Below are positions 1 to 8,396 of a stretch of DNA of 37,401 nt, piece by piece. Position numbers and translations under genes: made by a program. The stretch is from Fragilariopsis cylindrus CCMP1102. Its lineage: Eukaryota > Bacillariophyta > Bacillariophyceae > Bacillariales > Bacillariaceae. Below the pieces are notes generated by a model. The model saw only the letters and a program-made list of their open reading frames with translations. It ran no database searches and was not told the DNA's origin. The stretch covers positions 1-37,401 of the forward strand of contig FMBT01000609.1 of assembly GCA_900095095.1 (NCBI GenBank), given 5' to 3'. Positions within the stretch are counted from its first letter, which is position 1. Each line of letters opens with the position of its first letter.

Positions 1-10
1 AGGGTCTTGA

Positions 11-1866
11 AAATGGTTAAAGCCAAGGTATTACAAAGGAGATAAAGTGATAACTGGAGACCATGTGGCTCGTTTCTATGGTGCTTGTCTATGTAGAATG
101 ATCCATGGAGGTCGATCGATTGATCAGATATTTTCAACAAGAGAATAATGGATGCTGTTCCATCGATTAGAGAGGCAATGACTAAAGCTTGTTTGGAGGA
201 TCTTACTACATGCTTGCACTACAGTGACGATTGGGATCCAGAGTGTGGTGTGATTGGGATATATATGATGATCCAAAAGTTGTGCACCACCAGGCACTGC
301 AAAGCATCGATTGAAACATGGTCTATTGGAAGATGGGTATAATAAGGTATGTACTGTATATGTTGTTGTTGTTGTTGTTGTTTCGAATCGATTACTAACA
401 CATACCTTCCTTCTTCTTCTTCTTCTTCTTTCAAGAGGTGGCAAGCTATTGTCAACTTTGGCAAGTGGATCACCACTGATGAGAGTCGAGTTGGGGGCTG
501 GTATCATAGTTGTATGACAATTGGACCTGAACCAAAACCGATTCGAACTGGAGCTACCATTCATACTATCTGTATCACTACAGGTCCTCTCAGTACATAC
601 AAGTTGTTTGCTAGAGTCTATGGTGGTCAATTCGATGAAGATATTAAAGAGATCAATGATTATGGAAAATACAAGATGATCTCTCTCTATGACCTTATGC
701 TTGATCCATTCAAGCATAAGGGTCATTGTGTTGTCATGGATTCTGCTTACATGAGTGATGCCATGTGTCAAGTTGGAAGAGAAGAATGGAAAATCAACAT
801 GGTTGGTACTTGTCAAACCAATCGTACTGGTGCTGGTAGTCTTGGTAAGGCGACTGTGGCTGCAAGAGGGATCAAGGTTGGAACACATCAATCAGTTATG
901 TATCAACACAAGGACAAGCCCATTACCTATGCTATTTGGGCTGATAACAACTATGTCAAGACGCTTTCTAACTTTCATGGTCCTAATCTTCTAAGAGGAG
1001 GAATTCAGAGAAAGCTGAGGGATCCAGTAACATTCAGAAGGAACAAGGACTTCACTGATGTTGATTGCCCTGAGCAACAATGGGTGTATTGTCAAACATA
1101 TCATTTGATTGATAAAGGCAATGGTGCTGAAGCCAAGTATGATCTCTCTACTGAATCGCATCTGCATGGATGGTCCCCCAAGTTAGCAGCTAGATTTTTC
1201 AATATGAATCTTAACAATGCCTACAACATCTACAAGTCCCTCTACAACAAGTATCATCCTGACAGGACCCCAATGCTAATGAGATCATGTATCAACGATT
1301 TGACTCATTCACTACTGCAGCAAGGATCCGAAATTCGAACAAGAGGCTTTGGAGATGCACCAAGTGCTACAAAGGATATTACTACTACCTCATCTTCTTT
1401 GGATGGAAGAAAACTTCGATCTGATGCAGTTAGACAACATTTTACCTCCCCTACAGTACACACTGGAACTCCTCAAACACCAGTGTCTGATCTTGGTGCT
1501 AGGGCTCTTCGGTATCGTAAAGCTGCTTCTAAACTACAAAAGGAACGCCAGCCTGGAAGGAATCATATGTCAGTTCCAGTGGTTGTAAAGGAAAATAGGG
1601 CTACATCTTATTGCAAGTACCACAAGTGTCCTGGTAAGAATACAGGAGCAAAGAGAAAAAAACCCTATAAGTCAAAGTATGCATGTGAAGAGTGTAGCTT
1701 GGAGAAGGGTGATGATTTCTGGCTATGTAATTCAACCAAGAAGCTCAATGGAAATTTGGTAGTCGTTGATTGTCACACAGCATATCATGTGGAAAAGAAA
1801 TTATATACAGCACCATCACCAGTGAGTACTGCTGAAAGTAGTATTATATCCGAGCTAACAGAGTAG
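11..1866 (+). pseudogene. piggyBac-type transposase, 5' end truncated and frameshifted
   Basis: Cut-and-paste transposase of the piggyBac (DDE_Tnp_1_7) superfamily. The main frame reads from 436 to 1866. It carries 'TTDESRVGGWYH' (about 466-505, first catalytic Asp region), 'VVMDSAYMSD' (about 732-761, second Asp) followed by 'GTCQTNRTG', a 'LSNFHG' block, and a helix block ending 'NNAYNIYKSLY'. The C-terminal Cys-rich domain has CKYHKCP...CEEC...LCN...CHTAYH spacing, as in piggyBac zinc-binding tails. An 89-bp intron (347-435, GTATGT...TTCAAG, phase 0, containing GTT and CTT runs) joins 'LLEDGYNK' to 'RWQAIVNFGKW'. Upstream, homologous-looking peptide continues but jumps frame near 145, 240 and 283, with an in-frame TGA at 8-10. 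The N-terminal part is therefore broken, and the window edge removes the rest. The frame opening at 349 starts inside the intron and is not a real start. Family assignment is firm; activity is unlikely unless the shifts are sequence errors. Confidence 0.8.
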
Positions 1867-1941
1867 TAGATACTTAACCAGGTAATATATAACCTCTGTT
1901 TAATGGAGATCATATCCGTTATCTTCTTTTTTACTGTAGTT

Positions 1942-1982
1942 GAGTATACACACACATACTGTTAGCATGTGTGTGTATACTC
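1942..1982. repeat. perfect hairpin downstream of the transposase
   Basis: Two 16-nt arms (gagtatacacacacat and its exact reverse complement) are separated by a 9-nt loop. The hairpin begins 75 bp after the transposase stop codon. It could be an internal or subterminal inverted repeat of the piggyBac-like element, or simply a folded CA/TG microsatellite. I found no TTAA-flanked end with matching terminal repeats. Confidence 0.6.
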
Positions 1983-3208
1983 GGATTTCCATTATCAATC
2001 TTGATTTTCGAAAAAAAATCACTGTATTTAGCGCGTGTTAATTTAGCACGCTTCATGGTATATATACTCAAATCCGTTGCTTCACTTCAACGTAATAAAA
2101 ACTTCCACAGATTCCAATGAATTTGGCTAGATTGATATTATTAATAACTAAGGTCGATAGTTCGAGTCCACCTAGGTCAAACTAATAGGCTGAATGATTT
2201 TGTATTTATCTAGCAATCAACCAGTGAAAATTGGCTATATTTTCTAAGTTAAATTAATTTTTTTGGAAAAATAACACGTGAATTAACTAGTAAAAAAAAA
2301 AAGAAATCGGCAAAAAAATCCTTATAACCTGAATCCTGTTAATAGTATTGAGAGTGTTGATGATGCTGGTGAGTTTGCCTGAATTTTTGTGTGGAACAAT
2401 TTTGAACTAGAGGTTTTTGCAGGGTTGATGGTCCATTTGGTTCGGGCGGGCGATGACTGCGCGCTTGTCCTGTGTGTCTGTTGGTAAAATGACGTTGGAG
2501 TGGTGGTCACGGAAAATCGTTGGCTGCAGGGCTTGGTGTTGATGTGGCAGTTGGGAAAAGACGCCTAATTCAAATCATTTTGCATGGAGGTTCTCATGAT
2601 TGCCAGATGAGGAATCGAATAGAGGCGACAACGAAGTTTACTGCTTTTCTTGCTAAGTCAACTAGTTTGAGCCATTGTTGTTTATCCTCTCTTGGGGATG
2701 ATTGTAGCAGAATATAATTGTAGGATCGGAAGAGATGTGTGTCTTCTTGCAGTATATGTGTGTTGTCATCTCAAAATTCCCCTGATATATGTGCATCTCA
2801 TTGAGCGCTCAAATGGAGAATATTGTACACGATCAATGGGGAGTGTTAAATTGAACATATGATATTATGTCCCTTCTAAAAGCTAATAATTTAGGATGCC
2901 AAGTTTGAGTTGAAGAGAAGCACAAAGTGCAAACGCCAAACCACTAGTACAAATACCGTATTAGGCTGAAACACCATTATGAATACCGTTATATGCGGTA
3001 GAATACCGCTCACCGCAATACCAGAAGGCAACAAAAGACCAAGATTACAAGAAATACCCCATCTCTCTCTCTTTCATTGTTGATGAATTGAAATAACCAT
3101 AGACTGAATAAACAAGTGTGTTAATAACAACCTTTTGCATTTGGACTGATTGAGATATTGCCATAGCGGTATCAATAGATACATCTACATACTACAAATA
3201 GCACCATT
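1983..3208. other. AT-rich intergenic DNA, no gene recognised
   Basis: No open frame here gives a recognisable protein; the frames at 2322-2510 and 2520-2717 are short and lack family motifs. The stretch holds the downstream flank of the piggyBac-like element, scattered A/T runs and a CT microsatellite (about 3061-3076). The MITE-like element begins at its right border. Confidence 0.5.
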
Positions 3209-3753
3209 CTACGCGCGTCACAAACTGGGAACGGCACAAACTGGGAATTATCAAAAAAAGCACGCAGTTTACTAGCTTATCTTATTTCATTTTTTAAAGT
3301 TTGTACCAGTAGCAATAGGTTAATAAATCAATAAATATAAGGTTTCTGAACAATCTATAAGTATAGATGGATAGCTATTAAAAATTTGAACAAGATGAAG
3401 TATTTAAAGTAATTTTTTTCCATGTCATACTGGAAAATAATCTACCGGTGAGTAAGTGGTATTTTGGGCCAAAATTGCTAGTGTTTTTCACTAGTTAAAT
3501 CATGGTTAATTCAGTCTCTACTAAATCAATATCAGTACCCTCCTGAAACAAAAATAAGTCAAATTAACTACACCATGTTCTTCCTTATATGTAATAGAAT
3601 AGATTGTTACATTACTATTAACACTTTTGAGCATGTTGTCTTTGATTTATCAGACACTCCATACAGTAGTACTTTTCCTCATAAATTCACATTTTATCGC
3701 GTATTTGCTAGAAAAAAATTAAACTGGGAATTCCCAGTTTGTGACGCGCGTAG
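3209..3753. mobile_element. MITE-like element with 23-bp terminal inverted repeats and CATT target duplication
   Basis: The left end (3209-3231) and right end (3731-3753) are perfect 23-bp inverted repeats beginning CTACGCGCGTCACAAACTGG. The tetranucleotide CATT lies directly outside both ends (3205-3208 and 3754-3757), as expected for a 4-bp target-site duplication. The inner part of the left end repeats CACAAACTGGGAA (3219-3231 and 3235-3247). The right end forms a 20-bp palindrome at 3721-3740. The 545-bp interior is AT-rich and encodes nothing recognisable; the open frame at 3575-3892 crosses the right terminus and is spurious. Superfamily is unknown. Confidence 0.8.
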
Positions 3754-3757
3754 CATT

Positions 3758-4361
3758 CTGTGCACAGAAAATCAGAAAGGAGTTGTCAAACGCTTTTATT
3801 TTGCACGTGTTTTTACATGCTTTTTCTACACAATCAAAGTTCGAGGTTGTATGTTTGTACACCATCTTTGCTCCCTTGTTTTGACCAGATGAAGTCGGTG
3901 TGCCTTGATATCAACTATTATGATACAGTTTGTTAGAAAGAACAGGAGAAAAATGTTGGTTGTTAGCCTGTAACAGCAGTCCCGATTCCATTCAAAGGAG
4001 AATGGACCACACACATTTCGTATTTGAATAGATGATTGATATCCTGATGTGACTGGCTCTATAACTAGTGTCTGAATTTGATGACATGGCAATATTTGAG
4101 TGTTGCTAGTTAAGTCCGATTTTTGAGGAAAAAAACCCCTCTAAAAAAGACTCTAAATTCCTGCCCCATATATGGGCCAATAGCCTGAAAGCTGTTAACA
4201 GCAAAATTTAGCTGGAATCCTGGTAACATGAAGAAATGATATTAAATCATACATCATCGTAAATAATAACACCAATTGCATTGCCTGACTTCTGATTTGA
4301 CTACTTCTTTTGCTTGTGGAAGAGGGAAGAAAAGAGAACAATCAAAATTTAGAAAAAGTTC
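3758..4361. other. intergenic DNA between MITE and tRNA gene
   Basis: No recognisable gene. Short open frames on both strands (for example 3826-4092 minus) lack any family motif and have AT-rich composition. Confidence 0.4.
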
Positions 4362-4371
4362 AAAAAGATGG

Positions 4372-4444
4372 TGATCCCAGCGGGACTTGAACCCACGACC
4401 TTCGGGTCTGGAATCCGATGCTCTACCAACTGAGCTATGGAACC
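4372..4444 (-). tRNA. tRNA-Trp (anticodon CCA)
   Basis: Read on the minus strand, the 73 nt fold as a cloverleaf. The acceptor is GGTTCCA/TGGGATC with two G-U pairs and discriminator A. The D arm is GCTCAGTTGGTAGAGC. The anticodon loop is TTCCAGA with CCA at positions 34-36. The variable region is AGGTC and the T arm is GTGGG-TTCAAGT-CCCGC. The lowest anticodon-stem pair (A31-C39) is mismatched, which slightly lowers confidence. There is no intron. A T5 run for Pol III termination follows the 3' end (top-strand A5 at 4362-4366). The overlapping 72-codon frame at 4254-4472 is a shadow of this gene. Confidence 0.9.
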
Positions 4445-4518
4445 TGATTTTGCTGTACAACGTCGCACACATTCTAAATAATTGAACCTCCGTTTTTATA
4501 ATTTTTGAAGCAGTGAAT

Positions 4519-4641
4519 GATGCTTTGAAAAATAAATCGTGGTTTTTTATTCTGAGGGGGGATTTGAGAATTTCGTCATTTTTATTTTGAGAATATAAAA
4601 AGGGGGCTAGGGGAAAATTAACTCTTCAATTCTATTTCAGT
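4519..4641 (+). promoter_or_regulatory. promoter copy A (TATA box) upstream of the GDS membrane protein
   Basis: A 123-bp segment ends 185 bp before the ATG at 4827. It contains GAGAATATAAAAAGGGGG with a TATA box at about 4594-4601, followed at about +30 by the pyrimidine-rich CTTCAATTCTATTTCAG, a likely initiator. Nearly the same 123 bp recur at 6669-6791 with about five differences. The promoter role is inferred from the TATA motif and its position before two different genes. Confidence 0.6.
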
Positions 4642-4826
4642 AACAATTTTGGCCGGTTACTCGTTGTTGTCGCCAATTTCGGAGTTATTATAATATAAGT
4701 ATCCTATTAATAATATTATCAATCACATCAATACAATTCAGACAATAGATCTATCATCTATTTATATAGTTCAAGTATATCACTTGTAAAACACTAAAGA
4801 ATAACAGAACGAGTACCCCGATCGTG

Positions 4827-6116
4827 ATGTCTAGAAGGCTACCGGGGATGCACGTAACGGGCAAGAGCCGTCTTTCGAATGGCTCTAAAGCCGGCAGACA
4901 ACTTAAAATACGAGCCACTTTATTGGTATTGTGTTTAATCTTTGTTGCTTTTTACGTGAATAATTTTGCCAGTAGTACGATTATCCTCTTATCTACGAAT
5001 CCTGATGTCCCATCGACACAGCCACCAACGTTGACGTTATCGCAAGAACTGTCATTTACTAAATCAGGATTAGGGGCAATGAAGAATTCATCATCTGCGC
5101 AAGATGATTCCTCCTCCACAAAGGTAAAAAATGTCGAAATAAGGAAAGAGACCAAACAACTTGTTGAATATCCGCGTGCGTGTCAAAGCCAAAAGGAGAA
5201 GTTTCCCATCAATTGGGTGATGTTCTTCGGAGATTCCAACATGCGCAATACCTACGTCTGGTGGACTACATACTTGAACAAAAAACGTAGCAAGACAAAC
5301 GGAACATTTGTTAGGGGATCTACGTATGGAGTGGATACCGCAAAGGATTACGCACGGCGGTGGGCCGATCAAGAGGTTCTCTTTCCACCGCTACAGCAGT
5401 TAGGGGAGAACGATGTCGACCAGTCCGTTCAGAGGTACAGCTTCCGGTTCCTACACGGTTCTGAGACTGAATTTGTTCACGATGCTCGCAATTGGGATAT
5501 TCCAAGAACTGCGGCACCGAAACCCAAACCGGAGGATATATCGGAGATGCTACGGAACCGGAATGAAACAAGTGTGGATGGTGGTGGTAGTGGCCACGAT
5601 GGTAAAAGGAACGATGAACACGATTCGATGTGGGAAGGCAGGGTACATCCGAGTGATTTTGCTCTATGGGCCACTGAACACCAGAAGCCGATCGATGACA
5701 ATTCAAAGCCTTTCAACCTCTGGATGGATAAGTGGGAGAAAAAAACGTCCCCCGATATCGTAATTTTAACGCAGGGGTGGGGTGGTGTTCCAAGATGGAA
5801 CGAAATAGATACCGTCAAGAACGTCGTCAAAGGCAACCCAGAAACTCTGTTTATTTGGGCTCCAATGTATGTCACCGACCGTACTCCGGAGCGATACAAC
5901 CACTATGTAGAAGCAGGACTTTTCTCGTGGTCCGAACCAAATTTGCGAACGCTAGACCTGTGGGACATGGTACAAACACTGCCAAAACCCCATAGAGGAA
6001 AGTCATTGTATCACGTCCCTGCCGGCGGATCGTATATGGAAAAATTCATGTCACGAATTTGGAACGAGGTAACGTTGTGTTCTGAGAGCAATAAAACGCT
6101 AGGGGTCGGGGGTTAG
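4827..6116 (+). CDS. type II membrane protein with GDS motif (SGNH/PC-esterase-like)
   Basis: A 429-aa single-exon gene. I chose the ATG at 4827; a GTG three bases upstream is in frame but is not a eukaryotic start. A short basic N-terminus (RRLPG...KSRLSNGSKAGRQLKIR) precedes one membrane segment (about residues 30-55), giving a type II (Golgi-type) topology with a lumenal C-terminal domain. After a Ser/Thr-rich stem, the domain opens with 'WVMFFGDSNMRN' (about 130-141). A GDS nucleophile followed by R/N resembles block I of the SGNH hydrolases and the plant trichome-birefringence/PC-esterase group, which O-acetylate glycans. Later conserved-looking blocks are 'DIVILTQGWGGVPRWNE' and 'YHVPAGGSYMEKF'; the latter could carry the catalytic His. 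An acidic/Gly insert lies at about 240-265. A TATA promoter that is duplicated elsewhere in the window lies upstream. Function is inferred; exact family uncertain. Confidence 0.65.
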   Translation: MSRRLPGMHVTGKSRLSNGSKAGRQLKIRATLLVLCLIFVAFYVNNFASSTIILLSTNPDVPSTQPPTLTLSQELSFTKSGLGAMKNSSSAQDDSSSTKVKNVEIRKETKQLVEYPRACQSQKEKFPINWVMFFGDSNMRNTYVWWTTYLNKKRSKTNGTFVRGSTYGVDTAKDYARRWADQEVLFPPLQQLGENDVDQSVQRYSFRFLHGSETEFVHDARNWDIPRTAAPKPKPEDISEMLRNRNETSVDGGGSGHDGKRNDEHDSMWEGRVHPSDFALWATEHQKPIDDNSKPFNLWMDKWEKKTSPDIVILTQGWGGVPRWNEIDTVKNVVKGNPETLFIWAPMYVTDRTPERYNHYVEAGLFSWSEPNLRTLDLWDMVQTLPKPHRGKSLYHVPAGGSYMEKFMSRIWNEVTLCSESNKTLGVGG

Positions 6117-6378
6117 GGTCTTTTTGACAAAAATTCTTTTCTATAGAACGAAGTTGGCTGTCTTAGCAATCGCATCCTTTCTAAATCTCACAAAAGCAAA
6201 ATAGCGCATCGAGTAGAGTCAAAGGCCAATAGCTAGTATGTTAGGTAATATATCCCAGCATAACATTGAATTTTATTTCTTTTACGATGCCACGAACTAA
6301 TAAACCTTACAGAAGTAGAGTAAAATAGTACAGTATATATCAAGTATCATTAGTAACCAAAGTAATCAAATAGTATAA

Positions 6379-6672
6379 CTAGAAACCTGATACATCTTCG
6401 TCGACATCTGGCTCATCAAGCCTATCAATAGCTGCCTTGATGAGGTTATTATCCTTCGGATCTAAATCCAGCGTCGTAAGGAAGGCTCGCATCGCCTCCT
6501 CTGGTCTCCCAAGCCTTTTTAACACTCTCCCCATTGAGAAATCTCTAACCTTCTCAAGTTCCGCCAAGGCCTCTCTCGGTCTTTCCAAAGCCATAAAAAT
6601 AGTTGCCCTCTGATAAAGAGCCTGTGGATTCCTAGGATTGATGCGAAAGGCTCCCGCCAAGGTTTCAAGATG
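6379..6672 (-). pseudogene. C-terminal fragment of APC/C subunit CDC27/APC3 (TPR repeats)
   Basis: The minus-strand frame (open from 6735) reads 'LAGAFRINPRNPQALYQRA', 'ALERPREALAELEKVRDF', 'MGRVLKRLGRPEEAMRAF', 'LDLDPKDNNLIKAAID' and ends 'DEPDVDEDVSGF'. This is the order of the last TPR repeats and acidic tail of CDC27/APC3, the TPR scaffold of the anaphase-promoting complex. The full protein is several hundred residues; only about 97 codons of homology are here. About 12 residues seem missing between 'EKVRDF' and 'MGRV', where family members have a second TPR helix. CDC27-like sequence stops at about 6672, exactly where the duplicated promoter block begins. The N-terminal 21 codons of the open frame are promoter DNA read backwards. 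This is a gene fragment, probably not expressed as protein. Assignment to CDC27 is from memory of the family's C-terminus. Confidence 0.65.
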
Positions 6673-6791
6673 CTTGAAAAATAAATCGTGGTTTTTAATT
6701 CTGAGGGGGGATTTGAGAATTTCGTCATTTTCCATTTTGAGAATATAAAAAGGGGGCTGGGGGAAAATTAACTCTTCAATTCTATTTCAGT
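6669..6791 (+). promoter_or_regulatory. promoter copy B (TATA box) upstream of the 7095 gene
   Basis: Second copy of the 123-bp block at 4519-4641. The TATA box (about 6744-6751), the G-run after it and the CTTCAATTCTATTTCAG initiator-like sequence are all preserved. The block differs by about five substitutions or indels. It faces rightwards and precedes the ATG at 7095 by about 300 bp, so it probably drives that gene. Confidence 0.6.
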
Positions 6792-7094
6792 CACACATCT
6801 TAAACGGCCATTTTCTTCCGTAAAACAACACGCATTATTCTTCTCGTAAAACAGCGCAAATTCGAATGGGCACTTCACTTTTTTTGAGTTTTGAGTTTCG
6901 AGTTTTTTCTTTTTGAGATTTTTTTGTCACTTGTTGATTGCTTTTCTTTTTCACATCACGAACACGGCAAATCAACTTTTTCCGCACATCGACACAAACA
7001 ACAGAAAGCGTACACAAATAAAAACTTGAATATTCTAAATCCTTCCTTCTTCAATTCTTACTCAATATTTCTAACAACAACAATAACAACAATC

Positions 7095-7832
7095 ATGCCG
7101 CCTCTATCTGTCTCTAACGTAACAATCAAAGAATTGTTTAGAGGAAGTGCAAAGTTTGTTCGTCCATCAGATAATACTGGAGCGGGTTGGGTTGATACTG
7201 GTAATAAGGGGATTGCAACTATTCAAAAACAGGTCAGCCAGGATGGATCTATTGTTTATGTTGCCCGTTGGACAAACTATATGAGAGTTGATGGAATGAA
7301 TGGTCGAATCCTTCCTGGTCTTCCTATCCTTCGTCAACATGATTCGGTCTATTTCAAAACCTCATCAACAACCACTCGTGGTATTCGTCGTAAGGCTCCA
7401 TTTTGTTTCAAGTTTGAAACAGTAGAGGAAGCTGAAGAATTTGAAATGTGGTGGCTTTTGAAGAACGGTTCGATTGCATCATGGAAGAAAGAAGATACCC
7501 AGAAGAAGTTAGGCGGTAACAGCCTCGTCAACAACAACCTGCCACTTCAAGAAACTACAAACGCTTCAGTAAATGTAAATGTCAATGATAAATTGAAATC
7601 GACTGTAGCACATTCTGGTTTGAAATCTATTGCAGAAGATTCGATCAACAACTCAAATGAAGAGGATGTTCTCGATTTGAATGGCAACAACAGCAAGGAT
7701 TTGAAGGATGACAACGGCAGTTTGAGTGACGATAACGACAGTTCGAATGATTACCCTGGCGAAGGCGTTATCATTGATGACGAAGATGCGCCTCAGTCTC
7801 AAAATTGGAAGACTGCTTTCGCTCCTTATTAG
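7095..7832 (+). CDS. hypothetical protein with a possible PH-like N-terminal domain
   Basis: A 245-aa single-exon gene. The frame is open from 6891, but I place the start at the ATG at 7095 because it follows an A/C-rich leader (acaacaacaataacaacaatc) typical of a 5' UTR and the upstream codons are low-complexity. Residues 1-130 look folded: alternating strands ('SAKFVRPSD', 'GIATIQKQVSQDGSIVYVARWTN', 'HDSVYFKTSSTT', 'APFCFKFET') end in the helix 'VEEAEEFEMWWLLKNG'. That order of strands plus a C-terminal helix recalls PH/RanBD-like domains, but no diagnostic residues identify it. The C-terminal half is Asn/Ser/Asp-rich and acidic, probably disordered. The last 30 codons plus stop are part of a tandem duplication that continues downstream. 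Confidence 0.7.
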   Translation: MPPLSVSNVTIKELFRGSAKFVRPSDNTGAGWVDTGNKGIATIQKQVSQDGSIVYVARWTNYMRVDGMNGRILPGLPILRQHDSVYFKTSSTTTRGIRRKAPFCFKFETVEEAEEFEMWWLLKNGSIASWKKEDTQKKLGGNSLVNNNLPLQETTNASVNVNVNDKLKSTVAHSGLKSIAEDSINNSNEEDVLDLNGNNSKDLKDDNGSLSDDNDSSNDYPGEGVIIDDEDAPQSQNWKTAFAPY

Positions 7833-8067
7833 TAAAAATAATACGATGTACTATTTACGTGTCTAATTGATACTGCAACAGTGATAGCAGTAATAATAAT
7901 AATAGTTCGAATGATTACCCTGGCGAAGGCGTTATCATTGATGACGAAGATGCGCCTCAGTCTCAAAATTGGAAGACTGCTTTCGCTCCTTATTAGTAAA
8001 AATAATACGATGTACTATTTACGTGTCTAATTGATACTGCAACAGTGATAGCAGTAATAATAATAAT
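7740..8067 (+). repeat. 164-bp tandem duplication of a gene 3' end
   Basis: Positions 7740-7903 and 7904-8067 read as identical copies. Each holds the last 30 codons and stop of the 7095 gene plus about 70 bp of 3' UTR, ending in (TAA)n. The stop in copy 1 keeps copy 2 out of the protein. Identity over 164 bp, including noncoding sequence, means the event is recent, is kept by conversion, or is an assembly artefact. Confidence 0.9.
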
Positions 8068-8396
8068 AGTAGTATTAATATCTAAATTAAAGTTCAATCT
8101 ACTTGACGTATATGTTCACAAATCGTATTTGATTCATTCATTCATCTGTAATGTATGAACTGCATGTATTAGTCGGGGGACACAAAACGATTCTATAAAG
8201 ATGACAATAATATTTTGATCAATTATTTGTTTTTATTTATTGCTACATACATATATACAGTATACCAATGTTCCCAATTTTTTGTTCTCTTTACTTTGTC
8301 ATTACAAATATATATACGTTTTGTTGGCAGACTTGCGATCCGATGTTTTTTCCAAAGAATAATAAAAAAGATATCTGAATGAAGAATCAATGTCAA
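8068..8396. other. intergenic spacer between convergent genes
   Basis: AT-rich spacer between the + gene ending at 7832 and the - gene ending at 8397. It should hold both polyadenylation regions. Nothing else is seen. Confidence 0.5.

Noticed and set aside
2322..2717. Short open frames of 62 and 65 codons
   Set aside because: No family motif, overlapping orientations and no support for expression.
3575..3892. 105-codon plus-strand open frame
   Set aside because: It crosses the right terminus of the MITE and shows no protein-like features.
4254..4472. 72-codon minus-strand open frame over the tRNA
   Set aside because: It is the tRNA-Trp gene read as protein; the cloverleaf explains the sequence.
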